DNA of 64,000 bases, from assembly GCA_017461545.1 (NCBI GenBank), contig JAFTXP010000013.1, positions 1 to 64,000 on the forward strand, written 5' to 3'. Each line of letters begins with the position of its first letter. Within the stretch, counting starts at the first letter, position 1. The stretch is from Clostridia bacterium (GTDB lineage: Bacteria > Bacillota > Clostridia > UBA1212). The translations under genes were made by a program, and so were the position numbers. Positions 55,293-64,000 of the stretch are shown here, piece after piece. The notes under the pieces were generated by a model, which did no database searches, was not told the DNA's origin, and saw nothing but the letters and a program-made list of their open reading frames with translations.

Positions 55293-55883
55293 ATGAATTT
55301 ACCGAACAAGCTGACAGTTCTCAGAATTATAATGATTCCTGTCTTCATGATATTTGCATTTCCCTATCCGGATTGGTTTCCTTTCGTTTCGGAGATGGCG
55401 TGGTTTATAAAATGCAAAGATATAGTGGCATTTACTGTTTTTGTTGTAGCGTCGATTACTGATTTCCTTGACGGATATATTGCGAGAAAAAACAATCTCG
55501 TAACAGATTTCGGAAAATTCCTTGATCCTATTGCAGATAAGCTTTTGGTTACGGCGTCACTTTTGTCTCTTGCAAAAGTGAGTGATGCATATGTCTGGGC
55601 AACGATGATTATACTTATAAGAGAATTTGTTGTTACGGGCATAAGGCTTGTGGCTGCCGGAAAAGGTGTTGTTATAGCTGCAGGAAAGATGGGCAAGCTA
55701 AAGACTGCAACTCAGATGATTGCTATTTCAGTATTGCTGTTTGCTCCTGTTCTGCCGGTTGGAATAATACGTACAACAATATTTCTTGTAGGAAATATCG
55801 TGATGGCTGTTTCAGTTTTGTTGACAATTATTTCCGGGGTAGAGTACATATACCAAAACAGATCACTTTTAGAGTCCAAATAA
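55293..55883 (+). CDS. pgsA: CDP-diacylglycerol--glycerol-3-phosphate phosphatidyltransferase
   Basis: A membrane enzyme that makes phosphatidylglycerol phosphate. The CDP-alcohol motif is complete: DGYIARKNNLVTDFGKFLDPIADK. About five membrane helices, 196 residues. AAGGAG precedes the ATG. It is followed by plsX at 16 bases, so phospholipid genes are grouped. Confidence 0.96.
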   Translation: MNLPNKLTVLRIIMIPVFMIFAFPYPDWFPFVSEMAWFIKCKDIVAFTVFVVASITDFLDGYIARKNNLVTDFGKFLDPIADKLLVTASLLSLAKVSDAYVWATMIILIREFVVTGIRLVAAGKGVVIAAGKMGKLKTATQMIAISVLLFAPVLPVGIIRTTIFLVGNIVMAVSVLLTIISGVEYIYQNRSLLESK

Positions 55884-55899
55884 GGAAAGGTATTTTATT

Positions 55900-56925
55900 A
55901 TGATGGTACTTGTGGATGCCATGGGAGGAGATAATGCTCCTGAGGCTGTCGTTAAAGGCTGTGTAGATGCTTTAAATGAAGAGACCGGATTCAGTATAAC
56001 TCTTATCGGAGATCGTCCTTCTATAGAAAAAGTTCTGGTAAATGAGAAATATGATAAAAACAGACTTTTTATCCGTCATACATCAGAGGTTATAACTAAT
56101 GATGATGTTCCTACTAAGGCGATAAGGTCTAAGCCTGATTCATCTCTTGTAGTCGGATTTAATATGCTTAAAGAGAAAGAGGGCAATGTCTTTATTTCGG
56201 CAGGCAGCAGCGGCGCGCTTCTGGCAGCATCTGTCATGATTCTTAAAAGAATAAAAGGCGTTGAAAGACCGGCAGTGGGCTCTGTTATACCTACAAAAAA
56301 AGGCAAACTGCTATTGCTTGATTCAGGTCTTAATCATACATGCAGAGCCGGCCACTATGTTCAGTTCGGATATTTGGGTGCGGCATATATGAAATCTGCA
56401 TTTGGCATAGATAATCCTCGTGTAGGACTGATAAATATCGGTACAGAAGACGAAAAGGGTACGGATGTTGTACGTGAAGCCAACGTAATGCTCAGAGAGT
56501 CCCGCTTAAATTACGTAGGCAATATAGAGAGCCGCGATTTATTTGATGGTATAACGGATATTGCAGTTACAGACGGTTTTACGGGCAATGTTATATTGAA
56601 ACTTATAGAAGGTGCATCTTCTTTCTTTTTTGGAGAGATAAAGGATGTTCTTTATGAGAATTTTAAATCAAAAATGGCCGCTTTGATGCTAAAGAAGGGA
56701 TTGGCTAAATTCAAAAAGAAGATTGATCCGGATGTGAACGGCGGCGCTCCTATTTTAGGTATTGACGGCCTTGTTATAAAAAGCCACGGCAGTTCTAAAG
56801 CACGGACAATAAAATATGTGGTGCTTAAGGCTAAAGTACTGGCAGAAAGTAATTTTATAGAAGAATTGAAGCATGATTTTTTGACAGTTCCAAAAGAAAA
56901 TTCTTCTGAAAATGCGGATTCGTAA
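55900..56925 (+). CDS. plsX: Phosphate acyltransferase PlsX
   Basis: Converts acyl-ACP to acyl-phosphate at the start of phospholipid synthesis. The N-terminal VDAMGGDNAPEAVVKG, AGSSGALLAAS, the DSGLNHTCR motif and the C-terminal GAPILGIDGLVIKSHGSS are all present. 341 residues, complete. In front of acpP and rnc, the usual Firmicutes order (fabD and fabG are not between them). Confidence 0.97.
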   Translation: MMVLVDAMGGDNAPEAVVKGCVDALNEETGFSITLIGDRPSIEKVLVNEKYDKNRLFIRHTSEVITNDDVPTKAIRSKPDSSLVVGFNMLKEKEGNVFISAGSSGALLAASVMILKRIKGVERPAVGSVIPTKKGKLLLLDSGLNHTCRAGHYVQFGYLGAAYMKSAFGIDNPRVGLINIGTEDEKGTDVVREANVMLRESRLNYVGNIESRDLFDGITDIAVTDGFTGNVILKLIEGASSFFFGEIKDVLYENFKSKMAALMLKKGLAKFKKKIDPDVNGGAPILGIDGLVIKSHGSSKARTIKYVVLKAKVLAESNFIEELKHDFLTVPKENSSENADS

Positions 56926-57074
56926 TATTTTATTAAATACATAATAGAATAGTTATATAAAAATTAACAAAATTGAAATTATGATCTAATAAAATTTTTC
57001 TTGACTTTTTAAGTCTGTTTATATGATACTTTTATAGATAGATTTAATATAAATTTGAAAGGGGTATTCCTAAT

Positions 57075-57299
57075 ATGTTAGATAAAGTTGCAAAAATTGT
57101 TGCAGAACAGCTTGGTGTAGAAGAGAGTAGTATTACTCCCGAATCTTCGATTATTGATGATTTAGGTGCAGATTCTCTGGATATTGTAGAGCTTATAATG
57201 GCTTTCGAGCAGGAGTTTAATATTGAAATTCCTGATGAGACAGCAGAAAAAATCACTACAATCGGTGATGTACTCGATTATATAAACTCAGTAAAATAA
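57075..57299 (+). CDS. acpP: Acyl carrier protein
   Basis: 74 residues. The phosphopantetheine site is Ser34 in [15 protein letters not shown]. An acidic four-helix protein. GAAAGGGG precedes the ATG. It has its own upstream gap of about 150 bases, with a TTGACT near 57002 that may be a -35 box. Confidence 0.97.
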   Translation: MLDKVAKIVAEQLGVEESSITPESSIIDDLGADSLDIVELIMAFEQEFNIEIPDETAEKITTIGDVLDYINSVK

Positions 57300-57367
57300 T
57301 TTTTATTGATATGACTCGTTAAACATAGGTCTTTTATAATTTGTTTTACTGCAAGGGAGATAGTATT

Positions 57368-58075
57368 TTGGAAAAGAGCTATCCGGATTTAAGTGACTTA
57401 GAAAAAAATTTGGGCTATTCGTTTAAGGATTTAAACAAACTTTATTCTGCCCTTATTCATACGTCATATGCAAATGAGCATAGTCGTGGTCGCCGTATTG
57501 TCAGAAGTAATGAAAGAATTGAATTTTTGGGAGATTCGGTATTGGGTCTTGCTTCCAGTACATATATTTATAAGAATTATCCTGATATGACAGAAGGTCG
57601 TATGTCTAAACTGAGAGCGAGTGTTGTATGCGAGAGTACATTGGCGGATATAGCAGTTTCTATCGGATTGGATCGTTGCCTGATACTCGGTGTCGGAGAA
57701 GATCAGTCCGGTGGTCGCGCAAAGGCATCTATATTGGCTGATGCTATGGAAAGCGTTTTTGGTGCTATTTATCTTGACTCAGGATATGAAACGGCTCAGT
57801 CAGTTGTTCTGAAGTTTATTGTGCCGGAGATTTTAAAGCGAGTAGATAATTTTGTTCTTTCAGATTATAAAAGCAGTATTCAGGAGATATGCGCAAAAAA
57901 ACATTTGCGTGTATCATATTCTATTGTGTCTGAATCGGGTCCTGAACATGACAGAGTTTTTACTGCCCAAGCAGTTATTTCAAACGGACTTTCGGCATTT
58001 GGCGAAGGCAGGACAAAAAAAGACGCAGAACAAATTGCCGCAAGCCGTCTGTTGAAAATGTTTGAAAATAAATGA
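57368..58075 (+). CDS. rnc: Ribonuclease III
   Basis: A double-strand-specific RNase for rRNA and antisense-RNA processing. The catalytic motif NERIEFLGDSVLGL is at about 50-61, and the second acidic site is DAMESVFGAIYLD. A C-terminal double-stranded RNA-binding domain is present (about 160-230). TTG 57368 follows AAGGGAGA; the frame opens at 57341. It could cut the opposed RNAs of the toxin locus, an inference only. Confidence 0.96.
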   Translation: MEKSYPDLSDLEKNLGYSFKDLNKLYSALIHTSYANEHSRGRRIVRSNERIEFLGDSVLGLASSTYIYKNYPDMTEGRMSKLRASVVCESTLADIAVSIGLDRCLILGVGEDQSGGRAKASILADAMESVFGAIYLDSGYETAQSVVLKFIVPEILKRVDNFVLSDYKSSIQEICAKKHLRVSYSIVSESGPEHDRVFTAQAVISNGLSAFGEGRTKKDAEQIAASRLLKMFENK

Positions 58076-58090
58076 TTTGTTTTATAAATT

Positions 58091-58115
58091 AAGCCTTTTA
58101 AAAGGCTTTTTTTAT
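58091..58115 (+). terminator. rnc terminator
   Basis: AAGCCTTTTAAAAGGCTT, an 18-bp perfect palindrome, followed by a T-run, in the gap before the radical SAM gene. Confidence 0.8.
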
Positions 58116-58139
58116 TTGTTTAAAGAGAGAGTTTTTAAA

Positions 58140-59180
58140 ATGTTGATAATACCTATTTTTGTCCCTCATGCCGGTTGCCCGAATGACTGTTGTTTTTGTA
58201 ATCAGAAAATAATCAGCGGTAACACATCTGTGCCGGATGCAGAATCAGTTTTGAGTACAATACAGTTTTACGAAAAAATTGCAAACAGATATGACGAAGT
58301 ACAGCTCGCTTTTTATGGCGGAAGTTTTACCGCAATCGAAGTATCTCTTCAGGAAATGTTTCTGAAAACAGTTCAGCCTTTTTTGAAAGTTAACGGAGGA
58401 TTTATAGACCGTATCAGAGCATCTACAAGACCTGACTGTATTGATGAATCGGTAATCGACAGGCTTATAAAGTATAATGTTTCGATTATCGAACTCGGTG
58501 CACAATCTATGGATGACAATGTGCTCAAAATGTCCAAGCGCGGACATACTTCGGAGGCAACCAGAAAAGCTTCCCGGTTGCTGAAAGGTGCAGGGATTAC
58601 TTTGGGTTTACAAACTATGACAGGTTTGCCCGGTGCAACGAGTGAAAGCGATAGGAAAACTGCCGAGGAGATTGCTGAATTACAACCTGATATTGTGAGA
58701 ATTTATCCTACCATAGTTATAAAGGATACTGATTTGTATGAATGGTTTTTGGACGGTGAATATATTTCACCGTCACTGGAGGAGACCGTTGATTTGTGCG
58801 CAGATCTTCTGGAATACTATGAGAGTAAAAATATAACAGTAATACGAATGGGACTTCAATCCTCTGATAACATAAGCGACAGAGGTGATATCGCCTGCGG
58901 TCCGTACCATCCTGCTTTCGGACAGCTTGTAAAGTCAAGAATTGCTTTGAGAAAAACAGAAGGAGCAGTTAAAAGTCTTTGCAAAGCATCAGCCGGCACA
59001 CGTGGAAAATCTCTTATTATTTCTGTTCCCAAAGGTCAATGCTCGGATTATATAGGTCAGAAAAAATGTAATTCTGAGTATATTAAAAACAAATACGGTT
59101 TTCGCTCAGTAAAGGTTGTAGAATGTTCTATCGGAGAGGAGCAAAATAACAGCAATTATCCGAACGTAATCGTCAGGTAG
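58140..59180 (+). CDS. Elp3-like radical SAM protein
   Basis: 346 residues. The cluster motif is GCPNDCCFCNQ (CxxxCxxC), then LAFYGGSFTAI, STRPDCIDE, IIELGAQSMDDNVLK and the C-terminal VIRMGLQSS. Homologues sit between rnc and smc in many Clostridia and are annotated as Elp3-like; their substrate is unknown. The frame opens at 58062 inside rnc, but ATG 58140 starts the family alignment and has AAGAGAGAG upstream. It overlaps comEA by eight bases at its end. Confidence 0.9.
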   Translation: MLIIPIFVPHAGCPNDCCFCNQKIISGNTSVPDAESVLSTIQFYEKIANRYDEVQLAFYGGSFTAIEVSLQEMFLKTVQPFLKVNGGFIDRIRASTRPDCIDESVIDRLIKYNVSIIELGAQSMDDNVLKMSKRGHTSEATRKASRLLKGAGITLGLQTMTGLPGATSESDRKTAEEIAELQPDIVRIYPTIVIKDTDLYEWFLDGEYISPSLEETVDLCADLLEYYESKNITVIRMGLQSSDNISDRGDIACGPYHPAFGQLVKSRIALRKTEGAVKSLCKASAGTRGKSLIISVPKGQCSDYIGQKKCNSEYIKNKYGFRSVKVVECSIGEEQNNSNYPNVIVR

Positions 59181-59934
59181 TTATAAAGTCTTTTATCGAA
59201 TCAAAGCGGCTTTGTTTTATACCTGTGACATTCATTATATCTTCTATATGCTCGTATGGACCGTTTTTTTCTCTGTAATCAATAATTTTTTGTGCTGTGC
59301 TCTCTCCTATTCCCGGGAGGATGCACAGTTCTTTTATATCGGCGGTATTTATATTTACAGTAATGGTTTCTATATCTGTATCAGATGTGCTGTTTTCTGA
59401 ACTTGATGTCTGAGCAGGTACCGTAGTGACGAACCATCCGTTTTCGTCCTGATTCAGTTTTTCTGCCGAGTCTGTGACTGAAGGTATTTTTATCATCATA
59501 TTGTCAGATAGGGGATATGCTAAATTTATACGAGTGAGATCTGCGTTTTCGGTAAAACCGCCTGCAGCTGTGACAGCGTCCTGAATAATACTGCCTTTGG
59601 GAACGGTGACAACGGAAGGATTTGTTACGCATCCGACTACATATACCGTGAGGTGGTCTGCGCTGTTATAAGGGGATGAAGTACTCATAGTGTCGGAAGC
59701 GGTCGAATCCGACACTGCGGATGTTTTCGCGGCTTCGGGCAGACTCGATGAGGCACTGTCTGATAAACCGGGGCTATTTGCTTCTAAAGCCAAAATAGGA
59801 TTTTCTTTTTCGATTCTTTTTTCGGAACGAATCGAGAAGCCAAGTATTGCCAATAGTACGAAAACCGATACAACGGCAGCAAATTTCAACCACCCCGGCA
59901 AATAAAAAACACGACCGAATAGTTTTATACGCAA
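59173..59934 (-). CDS. comEA: ComEA-type DNA-binding protein
   Basis: 253 residues. One N-terminal membrane helix (about 14-36), a Ser/Thr-rich linker, an SLBB domain (about 95-150, LTVYVVGCVTNPSVVTVP) and a C-terminal double helix-hairpin-helix (INTADIKELCILPGIGESTAQKIIDYREKNG). ComEA binds incoming DNA during natural transformation. ComEB and ComEC genes are not in the window. 59935-60156 holds no gene. Confidence 0.95.
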   Translation of the reverse strand: MRIKLFGRVFYLPGWLKFAAVVSVFVLLAILGFSIRSEKRIEKENPILALEANSPGLSDSASSSLPEAAKTSAVSDSTASDTMSTSSPYNSADHLTVYVVGCVTNPSVVTVPKGSIIQDAVTAAGGFTENADLTRINLAYPLSDNMMIKIPSVTDSAEKLNQDENGWFVTTVPAQTSSSENSTSDTDIETITVNINTADIKELCILPGIGESTAQKIIDYREKNGPYEHIEDIMNVTGIKQSRFDSIKDFITT

Positions 59935-60156
59935 AAAGCATCACACCTTTGTTATGTTATGTTGAAATGCTATTTTATTTCCCGGATTCAGTCAATTATT
60001 TCCAAAAATGTTAATAATCATTAATTATATTCAGACAGAAACAAAAAATAGATAAAGAAAATCGCATATCTGTACAGCCAACACAATTTATTATTTAAAA
60101 AATTGAATAAAATATGATAATATAAAAGAAAGTATTGATTGAAGGACGTGTTTTAT

Positions 60157-60885
60157 ATGGAAAGTAAAAATTACCCTACGCCGCATATAAATGCAAAACC
60201 TGAAGATTTTGCGAAAACCGTGTTGATGCCGGGAGACCCTCTGCGTGCGAAATTTATTGCCGAAACATATCTTGAGGATGCCCGCCTCGTAAATAATGTT
60301 CGCGGAGTACAGGGCTATACCGGAATGTACAAGGGTGTAAAAGTTTCCGTAATGGCGAGCGGTATGGGAATGCCTTCAATGGGTATTTACAGCTATGAAT
60401 TATTCAACTTCTTCGGCGTTGAAAACATTATCAGGGTGGGATCCGCCGGTTCGATCAATATGAATGTAAATATTCGCGATGTGGTACTTGCGATGGGTGC
60501 ATGTACCAATTCTGCTTACTCAAAGCAGTTCGGTTTGCCGGGAGATTTTTCTGCCATAGCTGACTATAAAATGTTGCAGACCGCTGTTGAAGTTTCAAAA
60601 GAGATGGGTGTCAGATGGCACGTAGGAAATATAGTCTCATCGGATACTTTTTACAGTGACGATACTTCAGCCAATGACAAATGGAGCAAAATGGGTGTCA
60701 TGGCTGTTGAAATGGAAGCTGCTGCTCTTTATATGAATGCGGCTCGCGCGGGCAAGCGCGCGCTCGCCGTCTGTACAATATCCGACCATATATACAAAAA
60801 CGAAGCTACAACGTCTGAGGAAAGACAGACATCGTTTACTCAGATGATGGAAATAGCACTTGAAACGGCGGTGCGGATGGAATGA
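60157..60885 (+). CDS. deoD: Purine nucleoside phosphorylase DeoD type
   Basis: Splits purine nucleosides with phosphate in the salvage pathway. The hexameric class motifs are PTPHINA, TVLMPGDPLRAKFIAET, SGMGMPSMGIYSYELF, VGSAGSI, and VEMEAAALY near the end. 242 residues from ATG 60157 after GAAGGA. Coupled to deoB by a four-base overlap. Confidence 0.97.
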   Translation: MESKNYPTPHINAKPEDFAKTVLMPGDPLRAKFIAETYLEDARLVNNVRGVQGYTGMYKGVKVSVMASGMGMPSMGIYSYELFNFFGVENIIRVGSAGSINMNVNIRDVVLAMGACTNSAYSKQFGLPGDFSAIADYKMLQTAVEVSKEMGVRWHVGNIVSSDTFYSDDTSANDKWSKMGVMAVEMEAAALYMNAARAGKRALAVCTISDHIYKNEATTSEERQTSFTQMMEIALETAVRME

Positions 60886-62063
60886 ATGTTAAAAGAGTCT
60901 TTTTAATCGTGTTGGACAGCGTCGGCGCGGGAGAACTTCCGGATGCGGAAAAGTTCGGGGACAGAGGAGCAAATACTTTAAAAAGTATTCACAAGTCTCC
61001 GTTCTTTGAAATACCGAATCTTATGAAAATGGGCCTCGGCGACATACAGGGACTTGAATACCTTAAGAACTGCATGGCGGAGAACGGCGAAAAGCATACT
61101 GCGGCTGTCGGAAAAGCGGCGGAGCTTTCCATGGGAAAGGATACTACAATAGGTCATTGGGAGATAATGGGGCTTGTTTCAAAGGAACCTCTTCCGACAT
61201 ATCCGGACGGTTTCCCGAAAGAAATAATTGACGAGTTTTCACGTCTCACAGGCAGAGGCGTGCTTTGCAACAAACCGTATTCCGGCACTGAGGTAATAGC
61301 AAAATACGGAGAGGAACACATAAAAACAGGCGATTTGATAGTATATACATCTGCCGACAGTGTGTTTCAGATTGCGGCGCACGAGGAAGTTGTACCGGTG
61401 GAGAAGCTGTATGAATATTGCCGCACAGCCAGAAAAATTCTGACAGGAAAAAACAGCGTGGGGCGAGTAATTGCAAGGCCTTTTGTCGGGGAGAACGGAA
61501 ACTTTACAAGAACTTCAAACAGACATGACTTTTCGCTTGAACCTACAGGCAGAACACTTCTTGATGCATTGAAAGAAAAAGATTTTGACGTGATAGGCGT
61601 CGGCAAGATAAATGATATATTTGCGTCGCGCGGCATAACGGAGTTTGTCACGACAAAAGGTAACGATGACGGAATGGATAAGACTCTCGGATATGCCGAA
61701 AAGGATTTTACGGGACTTTGTTTTGTAAATCTTGTAGACTTTGATATGATATACGGCCACAGGAACAATATTGACGGATATGCGGCGGCGCTTACCGACT
61801 TTGATTTCAGGCTCGGAGAATTATTGCCGAAGCTCAGGGAGGAAGACATTCTTATAATAACTGCCGACCACGGATGCGACCCGGGAGATATAAGCACAGA
61901 CCATACGAGGGAGTATGTTCCGATTCTTATATACGGAAAAGATATTAAACCTAAAAATCTGGGAATCAGAAAATCGTTTGCAGATATTGCAGCAACTGTT
62001 GCGGAGTGGTTTGGCATAAGTTATGAAACATCAGGCGAAAGCTTTGCAAAAGAGCTTTTATAA
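60882..62063 (+). CDS. deoB: Phosphopentomutase
   Basis: Interconverts ribose-1- and ribose-5-phosphate (also deoxy), so it uses the sugar released by DeoD. Alkaline-phosphatase fold: FLIVLDSVGAGELPDA, the Thr site GKDTTIGHWEIMG, and the metal motifs LVDFDMIYGHRNN, TADHGCDPGDISTDHTREYVP. 393 residues, complete. Translationally coupled to deoD. Confidence 0.97.
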   Translation: MNVKRVFLIVLDSVGAGELPDAEKFGDRGANTLKSIHKSPFFEIPNLMKMGLGDIQGLEYLKNCMAENGEKHTAAVGKAAELSMGKDTTIGHWEIMGLVSKEPLPTYPDGFPKEIIDEFSRLTGRGVLCNKPYSGTEVIAKYGEEHIKTGDLIVYTSADSVFQIAAHEEVVPVEKLYEYCRTARKILTGKNSVGRVIARPFVGENGNFTRTSNRHDFSLEPTGRTLLDALKEKDFDVIGVGKINDIFASRGITEFVTTKGNDDGMDKTLGYAEKDFTGLCFVNLVDFDMIYGHRNNIDGYAAALTDFDFRLGELLPKLREEDILIITADHGCDPGDISTDHTREYVPILIYGKDIKPKNLGIRKSFADIAATVAEWFGISYETSGESFAKELL

Positions 62064-62080
62064 AATTCAGAGGTATTTTT

Positions 62081-63121
62081 ATGAAAAAAATTCTATTTAT
62101 TGCGACGGGAGGAACTATTGCCTCCGCTGAAACGGAAAACGGACTTTCTCCCGAAATAACAGGAGAAGAGTTAACTTCTGCCATTCCCGAAGTGAAAGAA
62201 ATATGCGAATATGACTGTATGCAGCTCTGCAATCTGGACAGTACCAATTTAGGTCCAAAGCACTGGCTGTATATTGTTGAAGTGATAAGAGACATTTATA
62301 ACTCATATGATGGTTTTGTGATAAGCCACGGCACAGACACGATGGCGTATACCGCATCGGCGCTTACATATCTTATGCAAAATCTTGATAAGCCGGTTGT
62401 TATAACGGGTTCGCAGTATCCTGTTGGGGCGGAGAATTCGGATGCTCACAAAAACCTGCGCGATGCTTTTACGGCTGTATGCGATGAAAATCTTAAAGGT
62501 GTTTTTGTTGTGTTCTGCGGATTTGTTATTGCAGGTTGCAGAGCAAGAAAGATGAAATCAATGAGTTATGACGGCTTCTACAGTATAAATTCTGATAATG
62601 TTGCAGAGGTCAGAGGCGGGCATCTTGAATATACGGAGTGGTTCAAAACAACTTTGATAAAAACTCTTCAAACCGATGACGGCGATTTTGAAAAGGCACC
62701 GCCTGTATTTTACAACCGTCTTAATCCCAAGGTTGCTGTTATGAAGCTCATTCCGGGAATGAAAGAGGATGTTCTTGAATATCTCTTTACAAAAAACGAT
62801 GCGGTAATTATTGAGAGCTTCGGTGCCGGAGGACTTCCCACATCCGATGAATATGACTTTGAAAGAGTTATACAAAAAGCAAACGACGAAGGCAAATTTA
62901 CTGTCATTGCTACGCAGGCATTACTTGACGGTACAAATTTGTCAACATATGAAGTAGGTAAAAAATTCAGGGATGAGCTTTCGGTGCTTGAAACTTACGA
63001 CATGACGATAGAAGCGGCTCTTTCCAAGCTGATGTGGATTTTGGGTCAGGCTTTTGAAAGGAAAGAGGTCGAAAAGCTTTTTTATACGCCCGTAAGCGGA
63101 GATATAAATATAAAAGTATAG
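62081..63121 (+). CDS. L-asparaginase, type I (AnsA-like)
   Basis: Hydrolyses asparagine to aspartate and ammonia. Active-site residues are Thr12 (IATGGTIAS), Ser54 in LDSTN, and Thr85-Asp86 (ISHGTDTM), plus a later GSQYPVGAENSDAHKNL. No signal peptide, so cytoplasmic. 346 residues. It starts 17 bases after deoB and is probably cotranscribed. Confidence 0.94.
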   Translation: MKKILFIATGGTIASAETENGLSPEITGEELTSAIPEVKEICEYDCMQLCNLDSTNLGPKHWLYIVEVIRDIYNSYDGFVISHGTDTMAYTASALTYLMQNLDKPVVITGSQYPVGAENSDAHKNLRDAFTAVCDENLKGVFVVFCGFVIAGCRARKMKSMSYDGFYSINSDNVAEVRGGHLEYTEWFKTTLIKTLQTDDGDFEKAPPVFYNRLNPKVAVMKLIPGMKEDVLEYLFTKNDAVIIESFGAGGLPTSDEYDFERVIQKANDEGKFTVIATQALLDGTNLSTYEVGKKFRDELSVLETYDMTIEAALSKLMWILGQAFERKEVEKLFYTPVSGDINIKV

Positions 63122-63213
63122 ACTTTATGTCAATAATGTCATAAAATTTACAAAGATGATTTAATATTTACAAAATTAAAACAGATATAAGATATAAAAA
63201 GAAAGGGATTTTT

Positions 63214-64000
63214 ATGAAACTGACAACAAAAGCAGTAATGAGAACAGTTGCTTTGGCACTTGCCGCAATTTGTGTTATGACATGTGTGCCTTTTAGCGCA
63301 GTTGCCTCGGAAGTATCATTTACAAGCCCCGTTGCAGGAGGTATCATTGTAAATGAGAATTTTGATTCGTCCGCTGTATTTTCAGGGGGAAATTTTGTGT
63401 CCGATGAAAGCGGCAATGTTTATACAATAGAGGACGGAACATTGAAAAAAGCAGGTACAGACTCGGAAATTTTGGTGTCCGAACTGTCCGGCGCTTCATC
63501 TCTCTGCATCACATCAGAAAAGTTCTACTGTGTTTTAAACGGAAACATTGTAAGTATTGACAGAGAAACTTATGATACAGAAATTGTAGCGGAATCAGAC
63601 GCAGTGATGATGTATGTGTCAGATAACGGAGATATTTATACTCTTGAAAATGATACAGTATATAAAAACGGAAAAACAGAGTTTTCCGCGGAGAGTATTT
63701 CAAGATTTTGCCCGACCGCATACGGATATATTTATTCTACGGGAGAATTCCTTTCTTACACAGTATACGGATTTGATGCTGCAACAGGAATGTCATTCCT
63801 TATCGCAGATGATGTTGAGTCATGGGACGTAGAGAAAGAAACACTTGTAATTGATTTTTCCGACAGCGAAAAAATGATTTCAGTGGAGGATCTCTGGATG
63901 GGCGGCGCGCTTTCCGATTATAACCTTTACGGCACAGGTGATGTTGCAGAGCTTCTTGAAAATGTTTCGGGATCAACTTCCGTGACTGTAGGAGGCACCG
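63214..64000 (+). CDS. N-terminal part of a secreted protein (3' end outside window)
   Basis: ATG 63214 after AAAGGGA opens a frame that runs off the window (262 codons). Signal peptide (1-32: KLTTKAVMRTVALALAAICV, ending AVAS), then a beta-rich region with short repeated strands (NVYTIEDGTLKKAG, DIYTLENDTVYKNG, SFLIADDVESWDVEKE). This looks like blades of a beta-propeller. It has no clear catalytic motif in the visible part. An extracellular or wall-associated role is likely. Confidence 0.8.
   Translation, partial: MKLTTKAVMRTVALALAAICVMTCVPFSAVASEVSFTSPVAGGIIVNENFDSSAVFSGGNFVSDESGNVYTIEDGTLKKAGTDSEILVSELSGASSLCITSEKFYCVLNGNIVSIDRETYDTEIVAESDAVMMYVSDNGDIYTLENDTVYKNGKTEFSAESISRFCPTAYGYIYSTGEFLSYTVYGFDAATGMSFLIADDVESWDVEKETLVIDFSDSEKMISVEDLWMGGALSDYNLYGTGDVAELLENVSGSTSVTVGGT

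Noticed and set aside
61367-62017. Long minus-strand frame (216 codons) opposite deoB
   Set aside because: deoB is unambiguous; the shadow has Ser/Pro/Phe-rich composition typical of antisense frames.

Overview
The window looks like chromosomal DNA from a spore-forming member of the Clostridia, probably a gut Ruminococcaceae/Oscillospiraceae-type organism. The inference rests on gene content and general impression, not on a database match. It is AT-rich and has Firmicutes-type sigma-A promoters, strong AGGAGG ribosome sites and frequent TTG/GTG starts. It carries spoIIE, divIVA, cdaA-cdaR, RNase J, ireB-yqgF-yrzB, recA-recX, comEA and a Gram-positive-style Tad locus. A secreted transglutaminase-like protein ends in a type I dockerin, which points to a relative of cellulosome formers. 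I see no prophage, insertion sequence or CRISPR array.

Layout, left to right. (1) 1-5.2 kb: tail of a membrane-anchored surface protein, an M29 aminopeptidase, an HtrA protease, tRNA-Val, and a signal peptidase I with a very long acidic N-terminal extension. (2) 5.2-9.3 kb, minus strand: a four-gene glycan cluster (phosphoglycosyl transferase, WbuB-like transferase, CapE-type dehydratase/epimerase, Cys-rich GT4). (3) 9.4-15.3 kb: tRNA-Arg, a YerC/TrpR-like regulator, a compact Tad pilus locus ending in an FHA-like protein, and an MreB-family gene. (4) 15.3-22.1 kb: murC behind a structured leader; then, on the other strand, a probably frameshifted small gene, trxA, divIVA, a 43-residue membrane protein, cdaA, cdaR and an unknown membrane protein. 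(5) 22-30 kb: an SOS-controlled LysM protein (YneA-like), two paralogous anchored surface proteins (one with 16 pentapeptide repeats), gdhA behind a structured leader, an IspD/TarI cytidylyltransferase, the transglutaminase-dockerin protein and a YetF-type membrane protein.

(6) 30-35.3 kb: two large paralogous surface-anchored proteins with a conserved aromatic-rich core I cannot assign. (7) 35.6-43.5 kb: tRNA-Thr and tRNA-Tyr, a small Sm-like protein, an isochorismatase-family hydrolase, nagB, a polysaccharide deacetylase, ireB-yqgF-yrzB, a diacylglycerol-kinase-family gene, rpsO and pnp. (8) 43.5-44.8 kb: an accessory island holding what I read as an unannotated type I toxin-antitoxin module between two near-identical terminators, followed by an XRE regulator with a duplicated Cys-rich tail. 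(9) 45-59 kb: spoIIE, a YgiQ-type radical SAM protein, RNase J, recA-recX-rimO-pgsA, plsX-acpP-rnc, an Elp3-like radical SAM protein and comEA. (10) 60-64 kb: deoD-deoB, an L-asparaginase and the start of another secreted protein that leaves the window.

Most of the window is core housekeeping. The parts that repay a second look are non-coding or small: the toxin-antitoxin locus at 43.6-43.95 kb, the SOS promoter at 22.6 kb, the murC, gdhA and rpsO leaders, the Cys-repeat regulator, and the family of C-terminally anchored surface proteins that seem to share a beta-sandwich module.
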